From the NCBI RefSeq assembly GCF_036639235.1, contig NZ_JAVWJB010000004.1, positions 28,099 through 92,098 on the forward strand: a stretch of 64,000 nt of DNA. The letters are read 5' to 3'. Of the stretch, positions 50,796 through 59,604 are shown in pieces; position 1 is the first letter of the stretch, and each line of letters starts with the position of its first letter. Source of the DNA: Clostridium_AB sp036639235. GTDB lineage: Bacteria > Bacillota > Clostridia > Clostridiales > Caloramatoraceae. A program made the translations under genes and the position numbers. The notes beneath the pieces are model-generated. The model saw only the letters and a program-made list of their open reading frames with translations. It did no database searches and was not told the DNA's origin.

Positions 50796-51182
50796 TTAAA
50801 GATTCTTTGTTATAGCAGATAAGTAGTTAAATGTACCTATAGTTTTAGAGGTACTAGAATAGTTAAGTACCACTGGATTTTGCCCTTTAAGGTATATTTT
50901 AATACATAGCCTTGAGGGGAAGAAGGAAGATGCGACATTAATACTTCCCTTATTAAAGCCCTCATTAGATTTAGTCTCCTCATAAAGGCCTATATATGAA
51001 ATATCTTTTAAATTAAACTTGGTAATTGTTTTTTGATTATGTGTAATTGTAATTACATCCTTATTAAGTTTAGTTTTTATTTGTTCATCTGAGAAATAAA
51101 CTGATCCAAAGAACACTAATGTAGAAAAAACTATAAATGTAATTAATACAATGGTTAACTTTTTCATGTTATATACATTCAT
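50796..51182 (-). CDS. Small membrane-anchored or exported protein of unknown function
   Basis: The 128-residue product has a single N-terminal hydrophobic stretch (KKLTIVLITFIVFSTLVFFG) and a polar, Lys/Ser/Asn-rich body resembling small PH-like or DUF-type extracytoplasmic domains; no family is recognised. The start at 51182 is set by AAGGAGA eight bases before it on the minus strand. It converges on the small-peptide unit and diverges from the nucleoside cluster. Confidence 0.7.
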   Translation of the reverse strand: MNVYNMKKLTIVLITFIVFSTLVFFGSVYFSDEQIKTKLNKDVITITHNQKTITKFNLKDISYIGLYEETKSNEGFNKGSINVASSFFPSRLCIKIYLKGQNPVVLNYSSTSKTIGTFNYLSAITKNL

Positions 51183-51309
51183 ATTTAAAATCTCCTTAAA
51201 CCTATTAATATATTATTACCATATTTATACACAAAATTAAAGGTATATAGATATAAGTTTTATATAAAATTATCCTTAATAGGATTATAAACCCTTGTAA
51301 ATTAGGAGG

Positions 51310-51444
51310 TTGCAGCATTTGTCATAATTGAACAAATCATGTCGTAAAAATATATAGTGTAGCACATATACGACAAAAACTAGTTTATTCACTATAAAAA
51401 CACAATATTTGTATCATAAACTGAGCTATTTTTAACTTTTTCTA
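51310..51444 (+). other. Non-coding stretch with inverted repeats
   Basis: No gene is seen. ATTTGT (about 51317-51322) is mirrored by ACAAAT shortly after, and GTCGTA...TACGAC (about 51342-51376) encloses a GTG/CAC pair. These could be regulator sites for the divergent genes or chance in AT-rich DNA. Confidence 0.35.
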
Positions 51445-51473
51445 TTGATTTTTAATATTTAATACAGTACAAT
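51445..51473 (+). promoter_or_regulatory. Promoter of the nucleoside cluster
   Basis: TTGATT (51445-51450), a 17-base spacer and TACAAT (51468-51473). The expected start near 51480 falls inside two LacI-type operators. Confidence 0.7.
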
Positions 51474-51477
51474 ATGG

Positions 51478-51503
51478 TTAAACGATTTAGTAAAACGTTT
51501 AAT
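51478..51503 (+). promoter_or_regulatory. Two adjacent LacI-type operators
   Basis: TTAAACGATTTA (51478-51489) and TAAAACGTTTAAT (51491-51503) both centre on CG with A/T-rich arms, as LacI/GalR proteins prefer. They overlap the transcription start, a repressing position. Two lacI-type genes lie downstream in the window; the one at 59605 is the likeliest partner. Confidence 0.65.
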
Positions 51504-51528
51504 TAATTGAATTTTAGGAGGAGTATTC

Positions 51529-52644
51529 ATGAAAAAACTATTAAGCCTTGTAATCGCATTAATACTTTCTCTAAGCGTTGTACTTGTTGGATGTGGATCA
51601 AGTGATTCAGCAGACAAGGGTGCAAGCGACGGAGATAAGAAACTAAAAATAGTTTTCTATGCTAACGGACCTAAGGGAGATAAGTCATTCTTTGATTCAG
51701 CAGATGCTGGACTAAAGGAGATCACAAAGAAGTTTGGAGCAGAAACTAAATTTATCGAAGGTGGAGTAGACGCTAGTAAGTGGGTACCTGCACTTGAAGA
51801 TTTATCAGAACAAGATTGGGATATTATAATTGTTGGAACATGGCAATTAAAAGAGCCACTTGAAAAGGTAGCTAAGGAAAACCCAGACAAGAAGTACATC
51901 ATATTTGATGCTGAAGTAGACTACGCTAAGCTTGGACTTGAAAATGTGTATTCAATTACATACAAGCAAAACGAAGGTTCATTCCTAGCTGGAGCACTTG
52001 CTGCTAAGGTTGCAACTTCAAGCATGCCTAATACTAATGATCAAAAAGTTCTAGGATTTGTAGGTGGAATGGATTCACCAGTTATAAACGATTTCCTAGT
52101 TGGATATATTCAAGGTGCTAAGCACGCAGTTTCAGACATTAGAGTACTAAGTGCTTATGTTGGAGACTTTGTAAACATTGCAAAGGGTAAAGAACTTGCT
52201 CTTAGCCAATTCAACCAAAAAGCAGACGTTGTATTCTCAGTTGCATCAACAGCAGGACTTGGATCAATTGAAGCTGCTAAGGACAATAAGAAGTATGTTA
52301 TAGGTGTTGACTCAGATCAATCACTTATGTTTGCTGGAAATGACGAAGGAAAAGCTAATGCTATTCTAAACTCAGTTCTTAAGAGAGTTGATAACTCACT
52401 AGTTAGAGCTATTGACCTTGAACTTCAAGGAAAACTTCCATGGGGTAAAGGTGAAAGTCTTGGAATTAAAGAAGGAGCAATCGGTATTTGTGATAACGAA
52501 TACTACACAAAGAATGTTCCTGAAGACATAAGAAAGTACGTTGCAGAACTTGAAGCTAAGGTTTCATCAGGTGAAATCAAGGTTGAATCAGCAATGGGTA
52601 TGGATACAAAGAAACTAAACGATATTAAAAACTCAGTAAAGTAA
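51529..52644 (+). CDS. BMP-family nucleoside-binding lipoprotein
   Basis: The 371-residue protein has a lipoprotein signal with lipobox LVGC (Cys22) followed by a Ser/Asp-rich linker. The BMP/PnrA-like domain contains FYANGPKGDKSFFDSADAGL, LGFVGGMDSPVINDFLVGYI and GVDSDQSL. It is the extracellular receptor of the ABC importer encoded next. PnrA-type proteins bind purine nucleosides. SD is AGGAGGAG. A long hairpin follows, probably making this protein more abundant than the membrane parts. Confidence 0.93.
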   Translation: MKKLLSLVIALILSLSVVLVGCGSSDSADKGASDGDKKLKIVFYANGPKGDKSFFDSADAGLKEITKKFGAETKFIEGGVDASKWVPALEDLSEQDWDIIIVGTWQLKEPLEKVAKENPDKKYIIFDAEVDYAKLGLENVYSITYKQNEGSFLAGALAAKVATSSMPNTNDQKVLGFVGGMDSPVINDFLVGYIQGAKHAVSDIRVLSAYVGDFVNIAKGKELALSQFNQKADVVFSVASTAGLGSIEAAKDNKKYVIGVDSDQSLMFAGNDEGKANAILNSVLKRVDNSLVRAIDLELQGKLPWGKGESLGIKEGAIGICDNEYYTKNVPEDIRKYVAELEAKVSSGEIKVESAMGMDTKKLNDIKNSVK

Positions 52645-52652
52645 TTTAACTT

Positions 52653-52690
52653 AATAGCTTTAGACCTTTTAAAGGTCTAAAGCTATTTTA
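52653..52690 (+). terminator. Hairpin between the binding protein and ATPase genes
   Basis: Arms 52653-52669 and 52671-52687 (AATAGCTTTAGACCTTT and its complement) are perfectly complementary over 17 bases. The tail TTAAAG is T-poor, so it is likely a partial terminator or mRNA stabilizer. Confidence 0.6.
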
Positions 52691-52739
52691 AAGAAAAGGA
52701 CTTTACAAAAATTCACTTTTAACAGTTGAGGTGTGTTAG

Positions 52740-54293
52740 ATGTCAGATGTATTAGTTATGAAGGGGATTACGAAGGTATACCCAAATGGAATAGTAGCTA
52801 ACCAAGGTGTTGATTTCTCAGTTAAAGAAGGAGAAATTCATTCACTTATGGGAGAGAATGGTGCAGGAAAAAGTACATTAATGAAAATGCTATTTGGAAT
52901 AGAAACTCCTGAAGAGGGAGAAATATTCCTAAGAGGAGAGAAGGTAAATATAACTTCTCCAACAGTTGCTATTGATATGGGAATAGGAATGGTTCATCAG
53001 CACTTTATGCTAGTACCATCACTTACAGTAGCAGAGAATATGGTTCTTGGTATGGAGCCTAAAAAGGGAGTATTTATAGACTTTGAAAAGGCAGTTCAAA
53101 TGACTGAAGAAGTTTCAAAGAAGTACAACCTTAAGGTTGATGCTAGAGCTAAGGTTGAAGACTTAACAGTTGGAACAAAGCAAAAGATAGAAATCCTAAA
53201 AGCACTTATAAGAGGAGCTAAGATTCTTATACTTGATGAACCAACAGCAGTATTAACACCTCAGGAAACTAAGGAGTTATTCGAAGAGCTTATAGGTCTT
53301 AAGGAAAATGGACATACAATAATATTTATTTCACATAAGCTTAAGGAAATTAAGCAAATATGTAACAGAATAACTATTATGAGAAATGGTAAAGGCGTTG
53401 GAACATACGATGTTAAGGATGTTACACAGGAAGACATTTCAAGACTTATGGTAGGAAGAGATGTAGTTATTAAGGTTGACAAGACTAAGGCTGCTCCTAG
53501 AGAAAATGTACTAGAAGTTAAGAACCTAAACTGTCTTGATGAGTCAAACAATAAACTACTTAATGAAATATCAATGTCTGTAAGAAAAGGAGAAATTCTT
53601 GGAATTGCAGGGGTTGAGGGTAATGGACAAAGAGAACTAGTAGAAATGATTACAGGGCTTAGAAAGTTTTCAGATGGAGAAATTACTATAGATAATAAGG
53701 ACATAAAGAATCTTTCAATAAAGGGTATTAGAGAAATAGGTACAGCACATATACCTGAGGATAGAATGACTCTTGGAGCAGCTAAGGATGCTTCAATTCA
53801 GGATAACCTTATTTCAGAAAGAATAGATTCAAAGGATCTTAAGCAAGGTGTTCTTCTAAATATGAAGAAGATTAAGAAAATGTCTAAAAAGCTTATTGAG
53901 GATTACAGAGTTAAGTGTGATTCAGAGGAGCAGGGAGTTGGAATGCTTTCAGGTGGTAACATACAAAAGGTTGTTGTTGCTAGAGAATTTTCATCAGACC
54001 CTAAGTTCCTAATAGCTGACCAGCCAACACGTGGAATAGATATCGGTGCGGCTACATTTATTAGACATAGATTAGTTGAGCTTCGTGATGATGGTGTTGG
54101 AATACTTCTTATTTCAGCAGACCTTAATGAGGTACTAGAACTTAGTGATAGCTTAATTGTTATGTACTCAGGAGAAATCACAGCTTATATTGAAGATGCA
54201 AGCACTATAACTGAGGAGGAACTTGGATTATACATGCTAGGTCTTAAGAAACAAACACCAGAAGAAATTAGGAGGGTTATCCATGAAAAGTAA
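52740..54293 (+). CDS. Nucleoside ABC transporter ATPase (two-domain)
   Basis: The 517-residue protein has two fused ATPase domains, as in RbsA/NupO. The first has Walker A GENGAGKST and Walker B ILILDEPTAVL. The second starts near residue 255, has degenerate GVEGNGQRE in place of Walker A, signature LSGGNIQK and LIADQPTRGIDIGA. It powers import of nucleosides bound by the preceding lipoprotein. The start follows GAGGTG. It overlaps the next gene by 11 bases. Confidence 0.95.
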   Translation: MSDVLVMKGITKVYPNGIVANQGVDFSVKEGEIHSLMGENGAGKSTLMKMLFGIETPEEGEIFLRGEKVNITSPTVAIDMGIGMVHQHFMLVPSLTVAENMVLGMEPKKGVFIDFEKAVQMTEEVSKKYNLKVDARAKVEDLTVGTKQKIEILKALIRGAKILILDEPTAVLTPQETKELFEELIGLKENGHTIIFISHKLKEIKQICNRITIMRNGKGVGTYDVKDVTQEDISRLMVGRDVVIKVDKTKAAPRENVLEVKNLNCLDESNNKLLNEISMSVRKGEILGIAGVEGNGQRELVEMITGLRKFSDGEITIDNKDIKNLSIKGIREIGTAHIPEDRMTLGAAKDASIQDNLISERIDSKDLKQGVLLNMKKIKKMSKKLIEDYRVKCDSEEQGVGMLSGGNIQKVVVAREFSSDPKFLIADQPTRGIDIGAATFIRHRLVELRDDGVGILLISADLNEVLELSDSLIVMYSGEITAYIEDASTITEEELGLYMLGLKKQTPEEIRRVIHEK

Positions 54294-55359
54294 AAACAAA
54301 GGTCTTTTATTTGAAGCAGTAAGAACCTTAATTGCAATAGGGATAGCGCTTGTACTTGCTATTGTACTTATAGCACTTGTAAGTGATGACCCTGCAGAAG
54401 CTTTAAATAAGTTTCTACTTGGACCACTTGCTTCATTTAAGAGATTTGCAAATGTTATAGAAATGGCAATACCATTTATATTTACTGGACTTGCTGTATG
54501 CATAATGTTCCAGGCTAAGCAGTTTAATATGATTGCTGAGGGAGGTTTCTTCATTGGAGGAGTTGCCGCAGCATTTATTGGAATAAAAATAGGAGCTCCT
54601 ATGGGAATTCACCCAGTTATTGCAATACTTGCAGGGGGATTTATAGGAGGACTTGCTGGTTTAATACCAGGATTCCTAAAAGCTAAATACAAAGCAGATG
54701 AATTTGTTTCATCACTAATGCTTAATTATGTATTACTTTATATTGGTTTATTTATTCTTAACTATGTTCTAAGAGACGAGTCAGCAGGTTCAGTAGCTTC
54801 ACATATACTTGCTGATACATCAAGATTACCAGTTGTTATTCCAGGAACTAGACTACACTTTGGTCTAATACTTGCAATAGTAGCTATAATATTAACTTAC
54901 GTTTATCTGTATAGAACTAAGTGGGGATACTCAATTAGAATGACAGGACTTAACAGTAATTTTGCTGAGTACTCAGGAATTAATACTGCTAAGGTTATTA
55001 TATACTCACAGATTATTGGTGGTGCATTAGCTGGTATTGGAGGGTCAATCGAAATACTAGGTATGCACGATAGATTCCAGTGGCAAGCGCTTCCAGGAAT
55101 TGGGTTTGACGGAATACTTGTAGCAATACTTGCTAGAAATAATCCACTATTTGTTCCAATCGGGGCTATATTCCTTGCTTACTTAAGAGTAGGAGCAGAT
55201 ATAATGTCAAGAAGTAGTGATGTTCCAAGTGAAGTTATTATAGTAATTCAAGCCATAATGATTATGCTTATAGCAGCACAAAGATTCCTTGAAAAGTATA
55301 GACATAAGATGATAGTAAAAGATTCTACTAAGAATTTAGAAGTTAAGGGGGAAAAGTAA
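54283..55359 (+). CDS. Nucleoside ABC transporter permease 1
   Basis: The 358-residue BPD_transp_2-family permease has about eight to ten membrane segments and the patterns GGFFIGGVAAAFIGIKIGAP and GIGFDGILVAILARNNPLFV. It pairs with the next gene as a heterodimer, as in NupPQ. The SD (AGGAGGG) lies in the ATPase gene. Confidence 0.93.
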   Translation: MKSKNKGLLFEAVRTLIAIGIALVLAIVLIALVSDDPAEALNKFLLGPLASFKRFANVIEMAIPFIFTGLAVCIMFQAKQFNMIAEGGFFIGGVAAAFIGIKIGAPMGIHPVIAILAGGFIGGLAGLIPGFLKAKYKADEFVSSLMLNYVLLYIGLFILNYVLRDESAGSVASHILADTSRLPVVIPGTRLHFGLILAIVAIILTYVYLYRTKWGYSIRMTGLNSNFAEYSGINTAKVIIYSQIIGGALAGIGGSIEILGMHDRFQWQALPGIGFDGILVAILARNNPLFVPIGAIFLAYLRVGADIMSRSSDVPSEVIIVIQAIMIMLIAAQRFLEKYRHKMIVKDSTKNLEVKGEK

Positions 55360-55360
55360 A

Positions 55361-56281
55361 ATGTCAGATATACTAAATTTAATATTTTCAACTGAATTTG
55401 CTTACTCTGTAATTAGAGTTACTACCCCTATATTATTTGCAGCACTAGCAGCACTTATTTCAAATAAGGCTGGAGTTGTTAACATAGGTATTGAAGGTAT
55501 AATGCTTATGTCAGCACTTGTTGGTGTAATAGGAAGTGCATTTACTCAAAGTGCATTCCTTGGAGTTGTTTTTGCAATGGCAGCAGGGGCTTTAATGGCA
55601 CTTGTACTTGCTTATTTTGCACTTAACCTTAAAACAGACATAATTTTAGGTGGTATTGCACTTAACCTATTTGCTACTGGTGGAACAGTGTTCCTTCTAT
55701 ATGTAGTATCAGGAGATAGAGGAGCTTCAACTTCACTTTCAAGTTTAACTGTTCCTCAAATTACAATTCCACTTATAGATCAGATACCAGTAATTGGACC
55801 AATACTTTCCGGACATAATCTTCTAACATACCTATCAGTTATAATGGTTGTTGTTGTTTCATACTTCCTATATAAGACTCCAACAGGTCTTAAGATTAGA
55901 GCAGTAGGTGAAGCACCACATGCAGCTAGCTCAGTAGGTATAAGCGTTAGAGGAGTACAATATAAGGCGCTTATTATAAGTGGTCTACTTTCAGGTCTTG
56001 CAGGGGCATATATGTCAATGGGATACCTATCAATGTTCTCAAACAACATGACAGCAGGTAGAGGATTTATAGCACTTGCTGCTGAAGCAATGGGACGTGG
56101 AACTCCTATTGGAACATTTATAGCATCACTTGTATTTGGTTTTGCAGATGCACTATCAAGTACATTACAGGTTTTAAGTATTCCAGTAGAGTTTATACAG
56201 ATGATTCCATACCTAACTACAATTATAGGACTTGTAGTATACTCAGCTTCAAGAGCTAAGAAGGCTAACAAGTTAAAATAA
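55361..56281 (+). CDS. Nucleoside ABC transporter permease 2
   Basis: The 306-residue second permease has SNKAGVVNIGIEGIMLMSAL and GRGFIALAAEAMGRGTPIG, typical of NupQ-like proteins. It begins one base after permease 1 behind AAGGGGG. Confidence 0.93.
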   Translation: MSDILNLIFSTEFAYSVIRVTTPILFAALAALISNKAGVVNIGIEGIMLMSALVGVIGSAFTQSAFLGVVFAMAAGALMALVLAYFALNLKTDIILGGIALNLFATGGTVFLLYVVSGDRGASTSLSSLTVPQITIPLIDQIPVIGPILSGHNLLTYLSVIMVVVVSYFLYKTPTGLKIRAVGEAPHAASSVGISVRGVQYKALIISGLLSGLAGAYMSMGYLSMFSNNMTAGRGFIALAAEAMGRGTPIGTFIASLVFGFADALSSTLQVLSIPVEFIQMIPYLTTIIGLVVYSASRAKKANKLK

Positions 56282-56299
56282 TTAAAGGAGGACTAACAA

Positions 56300-57229
56300 A
56301 TGATAAAGAGACCTATAATTATTGACTGCGATCCAGGACATGATGATGCTATAGCACTAGTTTTAGCATTTGCAAGTGAGAAACTTGATGTTAAAGGAGT
56401 TACAATAGTTGGTGGTAACCAAACACTAGATAAGACTTTAACTAATGCATTAAAGGTATTAAGCTTTGCTGGTATAGATGTACCTGTAGCTAAGGGTGCA
56501 GACAGACCTATTATGAGAGACCTTATAATAGCACCAGAAGTTCATGGAGAAACAGGACTTGATGGACCTGACCTTGGAGAGGCAACACTTAAGCCAGTAG
56601 ACATGGAAGCTGTAGAGCTTATAGCTAAAATAGCTTCAGAATCAAATGAAAAGATAACACTAGTTCCAACAGGAGCTTTAACTAATATAGCAAGATTTTT
56701 ACTTGCATACCCACAGCTTAAAGAAAAGATTGAAATGATAAGCTTAATGGGAGGAGCGGCGGACCTTGGTAACTGGACTCCTTCAGCTGAGTTTAACATA
56801 TTAGTAGACCCTGAAGCTGCAAAGATAGTATTTGAATCAGGAATACCAATAGTAATGTCAGGACTTGATGTTACACATAGAGCTCTAATTTTTAAAGAAG
56901 ATATTGAAAGAATTAGAAATGTAGGAAACAAGGTTGCTGTAATGGTTGCAGAGCTTATGGACTTCTTTGAAAAATTCCATATGGATATGGGATTCGAAGG
57001 AAGCCCACTACACGACCCTTGTGCAGTTGCATACCTAATTGACCCTTCAATATTTACAGGGAAGATGTGTAATGTTGAAGTTGAAACTGAAGGTGAATTT
57101 ACACTGGGTTCAACTGTAACAGACTATATGGGAGTAACTAATAAGGTTAAAAATACTAATGTATTATTTGATGTAGATAGGGAAAAATTTGTAGATATGT
57201 TAGTAGAAGCTGTTAAAAAGTACAACTAG
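56300..57229 (+). CDS. Nucleoside hydrolase 1 (inosine-uridine type)
   Basis: The 309-residue enzyme hydrolyses the N-glycosidic bond of ribonucleosides to base and ribose. The calcium-binding DxDxxxDD motif is DCDPGHDDAIA; ILVDPEAAKIVFESG and HDPCAVAYLI follow. The SD is AAGGAGG. It is one of two tandem, clearly different hydrolases, which may split purine and pyrimidine substrates between them. Confidence 0.95.
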   Translation: MIKRPIIIDCDPGHDDAIALVLAFASEKLDVKGVTIVGGNQTLDKTLTNALKVLSFAGIDVPVAKGADRPIMRDLIIAPEVHGETGLDGPDLGEATLKPVDMEAVELIAKIASESNEKITLVPTGALTNIARFLLAYPQLKEKIEMISLMGGAADLGNWTPSAEFNILVDPEAAKIVFESGIPIVMSGLDVTHRALIFKEDIERIRNVGNKVAVMVAELMDFFEKFHMDMGFEGSPLHDPCAVAYLIDPSIFTGKMCNVEVETEGEFTLGSTVTDYMGVTNKVKNTNVLFDVDREKFVDMLVEAVKKYN

Positions 57230-57240
57230 GAGGATTCGTT

Positions 57241-58179
57241 ATGAATAAGATGCCAATTCTTATAGATTGTGACCCAGGAGTTGATGACTCACTTGCAATT
57301 TATCTTGCATTATCACATGAAGGTTTTGATGTTAAGGCAATTACAGTGGTTGGAGGAAATGTTTCTCTAGATAAGACATCAGCAAATGCACTTAATCTTG
57401 TAGACTATCTAGGACATGATATAAAGGTCGCTAAGGGTTCAAATGGACCACTTGTAAGAAGCCTTGAAATTGCAGATCATGTACATGGTGAAAGTGGAAT
57501 AGGTGACGTTTCACTTAAGGCTTCAACAAGAAGCTTTTATGAGAAAAATGCCTATGAAACAATAAAAGAAGAAGCAATTAAAGCAAAGGGTGAATTAAAT
57601 ATTATTGCACTAGGACCGTTAACTAACCTAGCAGTAGCTATTAAGAGCTACCCAGAAATTAAGACTCTTATTAAGGGTATTACATTAATGGGGGGAGCTG
57701 CTAGAGGAGGAAATGTAACTCCATGTGCAGAGTTTAATATATATGTAGATCCAGAGGCAGCTAAGATTGTTTATGAGTCAGGAATTCCTATAACTCAATT
57801 AGGACTTGATGCAACTCATAAAGCATTCTTAACAGGGGAAGAAGTAGACAACATGGCACTTAGCATGACTAGTGACAAAGCTATTAATGCTGTTAAACTT
57901 CTTAAATATACTCAAAAACTATGTGAACAGTTCGGTAATGAGGGGATCGTTATGCACGACCCATCAGCTGTAGCTTATATGATAGATAGTAGTATATTTG
58001 AGTGTCACCAATATCATGTAGATATAGAGACAAAGGGAACATTAACAAGAGGTAAAACAGTTGTTGACTTTGACAACGTTACTAAAAAGCCTAAAAATGT
58101 TAATGTTGCATTAAATACTGACAGAATAAAGTTTATTGACCTAATTCAAAGTATGCTTGACTATTATAACGCTAAGTAA
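57241..58179 (+). CDS. Nucleoside hydrolase 2 (inosine-uridine type)
   Basis: The 312-residue enzyme has DCDPGVDDSLAIYLAL, LMGGAARGGNVTPCAEFNIY and MHDPSAVAYMID. It begins 11 bases after hydrolase 1 with TAGGAGG and is similar throughout, so an old tandem duplication is likely. Substrate specificity cannot be read from sequence. Confidence 0.95.
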   Translation: MNKMPILIDCDPGVDDSLAIYLALSHEGFDVKAITVVGGNVSLDKTSANALNLVDYLGHDIKVAKGSNGPLVRSLEIADHVHGESGIGDVSLKASTRSFYEKNAYETIKEEAIKAKGELNIIALGPLTNLAVAIKSYPEIKTLIKGITLMGGAARGGNVTPCAEFNIYVDPEAAKIVYESGIPITQLGLDATHKAFLTGEEVDNMALSMTSDKAINAVKLLKYTQKLCEQFGNEGIVMHDPSAVAYMIDSSIFECHQYHVDIETKGTLTRGKTVVDFDNVTKKPKNVNVALNTDRIKFIDLIQSMLDYYNAK

Positions 58180-58204
58180 AATAAGTATAATGGAGGTATA
58201 TGCG

Positions 58205-59590
58205 GTGAAGGCATGGGAATACGAAAGAGAATTAACAGACAATGCAGTTCCTGTTATATTAAGTGAAGAGGAACAAACTTGGGAAGAAATGCTTGGAGAA
58301 AGTTTCCACGAAGATGAAAAAGTAAAGTTATTATGGGGTAGTAATGTACCAGGTTCAGGAGCTCCTGAGAGAGTATTAATTGGAGGAATCCAATCAATGC
58401 ACAACATGGGCTATGATGTAACTTCAGCAGAAGCTTTAATTGATAGAGCTTTAAAGGCACTTAAAGAAGACGATATGGGTGACCTTAATAAGGTTACAGC
58501 AATGGTATTCTATGAATTATCAAAGGCACCTAAAATAGAAGGGCATCCATTCTGGAATTTTGCTCAATATGATACTTTCGAACAAATGGAGAAAAATGCT
58601 ATATTCCATAAGTATGACAAGATAGATGTAAGTTCTAAGGACTTTGAAGAGAGAAATTATTATGGATGGCTTGCACAAATTTGTGCAGGGGCTTTTGGTA
58701 CAGCACTTGAAGGATATACAACTGATAAGCTTCGTGAAGCTTTCGGTGAAATAAGAGGCTATGTTAGAAAGCCAAACACATATAACGATGACATAACTTA
58801 TGAGTTAGCATTCTTAAAAGCATTTGATGACTATGGATTTGAAGTATCAAGTGCACAAATTGCCCATGAGTGGGTTGCACTTGTTCCAGCTGGTTGGTCA
58901 GCAGAGGAAATTGCACTTAGAAACATAAGACTTGGTGTATATCCTCCAATGAGTGGTTACTTTAACAATCCATGGAGAGAGTGGATTGGTGCACAGATGA
59001 GGGGAGCTATCTGTGGTATGGTAGCACCAGGAAATCCATATGAAGCAGCTAAGCTTGCATTTAAGGATGGTATAATCTCACACCATAACAACGGAGTACT
59101 TGGTGAAGTATTTAATGCTGTAATGGTATCACTTGCATATGTTGAAACTGATATTAGAGTTATAATTGAAAAGGCTATGGATTCAATTCCAAAGGACAGC
59201 GAATATTATAGTGTAATTAAGTTTGCACTTGATAAATGCATTGAGCATGGTGAATGGGAAAAGGCATGGAGAGAATGTGAAGAGAAGTTTGTTGAATACA
59301 ACTGGATTCACGCATACCCAAACGCTGCCTCAGAAATAGTATCATTATGGTTCGGTAATGGAAGCTTCGACGAGACAATGTACATTAGTGCAATGACAGG
59401 TCAAGACGTTGATTGTAACGCAGCTCAAATTGCTACTATTATAGGTATCATTTCTAAAGGTGAAGAAATCACATCAAAGTGGACAGATCCTATAGGAGAT
59501 GACCTAATTACATATGTTCGAGGAATGAAACATATGAAAATAAGCGAATTAGGAAAGTGGACTACTGAGAGTGTAAGAAAACATTATTAA
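58205..59590 (+). CDS. Divergent ADP-ribosylglycohydrolase (DraG/ARH)-family protein
   Basis: The 461-residue protein is read from a GTG behind TGGAGGT; an in-frame ATG at 58190 overlaps that SD. DraG-like motifs are present but altered: WLAQICAGAFGTALEGY has GT where GD is usual, the DDT box is NDDITYELAF, and the second metal box DSDT is DVDCNAAQIATIIG. The aspartates that bind metal seem kept. DraG enzymes cleave ADP-ribose from proteins or small molecules. In this operon a ribosylated nucleoside-type substrate is inferred, not shown. Confidence 0.8.
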   Translation: MKAWEYERELTDNAVPVILSEEEQTWEEMLGESFHEDEKVKLLWGSNVPGSGAPERVLIGGIQSMHNMGYDVTSAEALIDRALKALKEDDMGDLNKVTAMVFYELSKAPKIEGHPFWNFAQYDTFEQMEKNAIFHKYDKIDVSSKDFEERNYYGWLAQICAGAFGTALEGYTTDKLREAFGEIRGYVRKPNTYNDDITYELAFLKAFDDYGFEVSSAQIAHEWVALVPAGWSAEEIALRNIRLGVYPPMSGYFNNPWREWIGAQMRGAICGMVAPGNPYEAAKLAFKDGIISHHNNGVLGEVFNAVMVSLAYVETDIRVIIEKAMDSIPKDSEYYSVIKFALDKCIEHGEWEKAWRECEEKFVEYNWIHAYPNAASEIVSLWFGNGSFDETMYISAMTGQDVDCNAAQIATIIGIISKGEEITSKWTDPIGDDLITYVRGMKHMKISELGKWTTESVRKHY

Positions 59591-59604
59591 AAGGTGGTAG
59601 TTTC

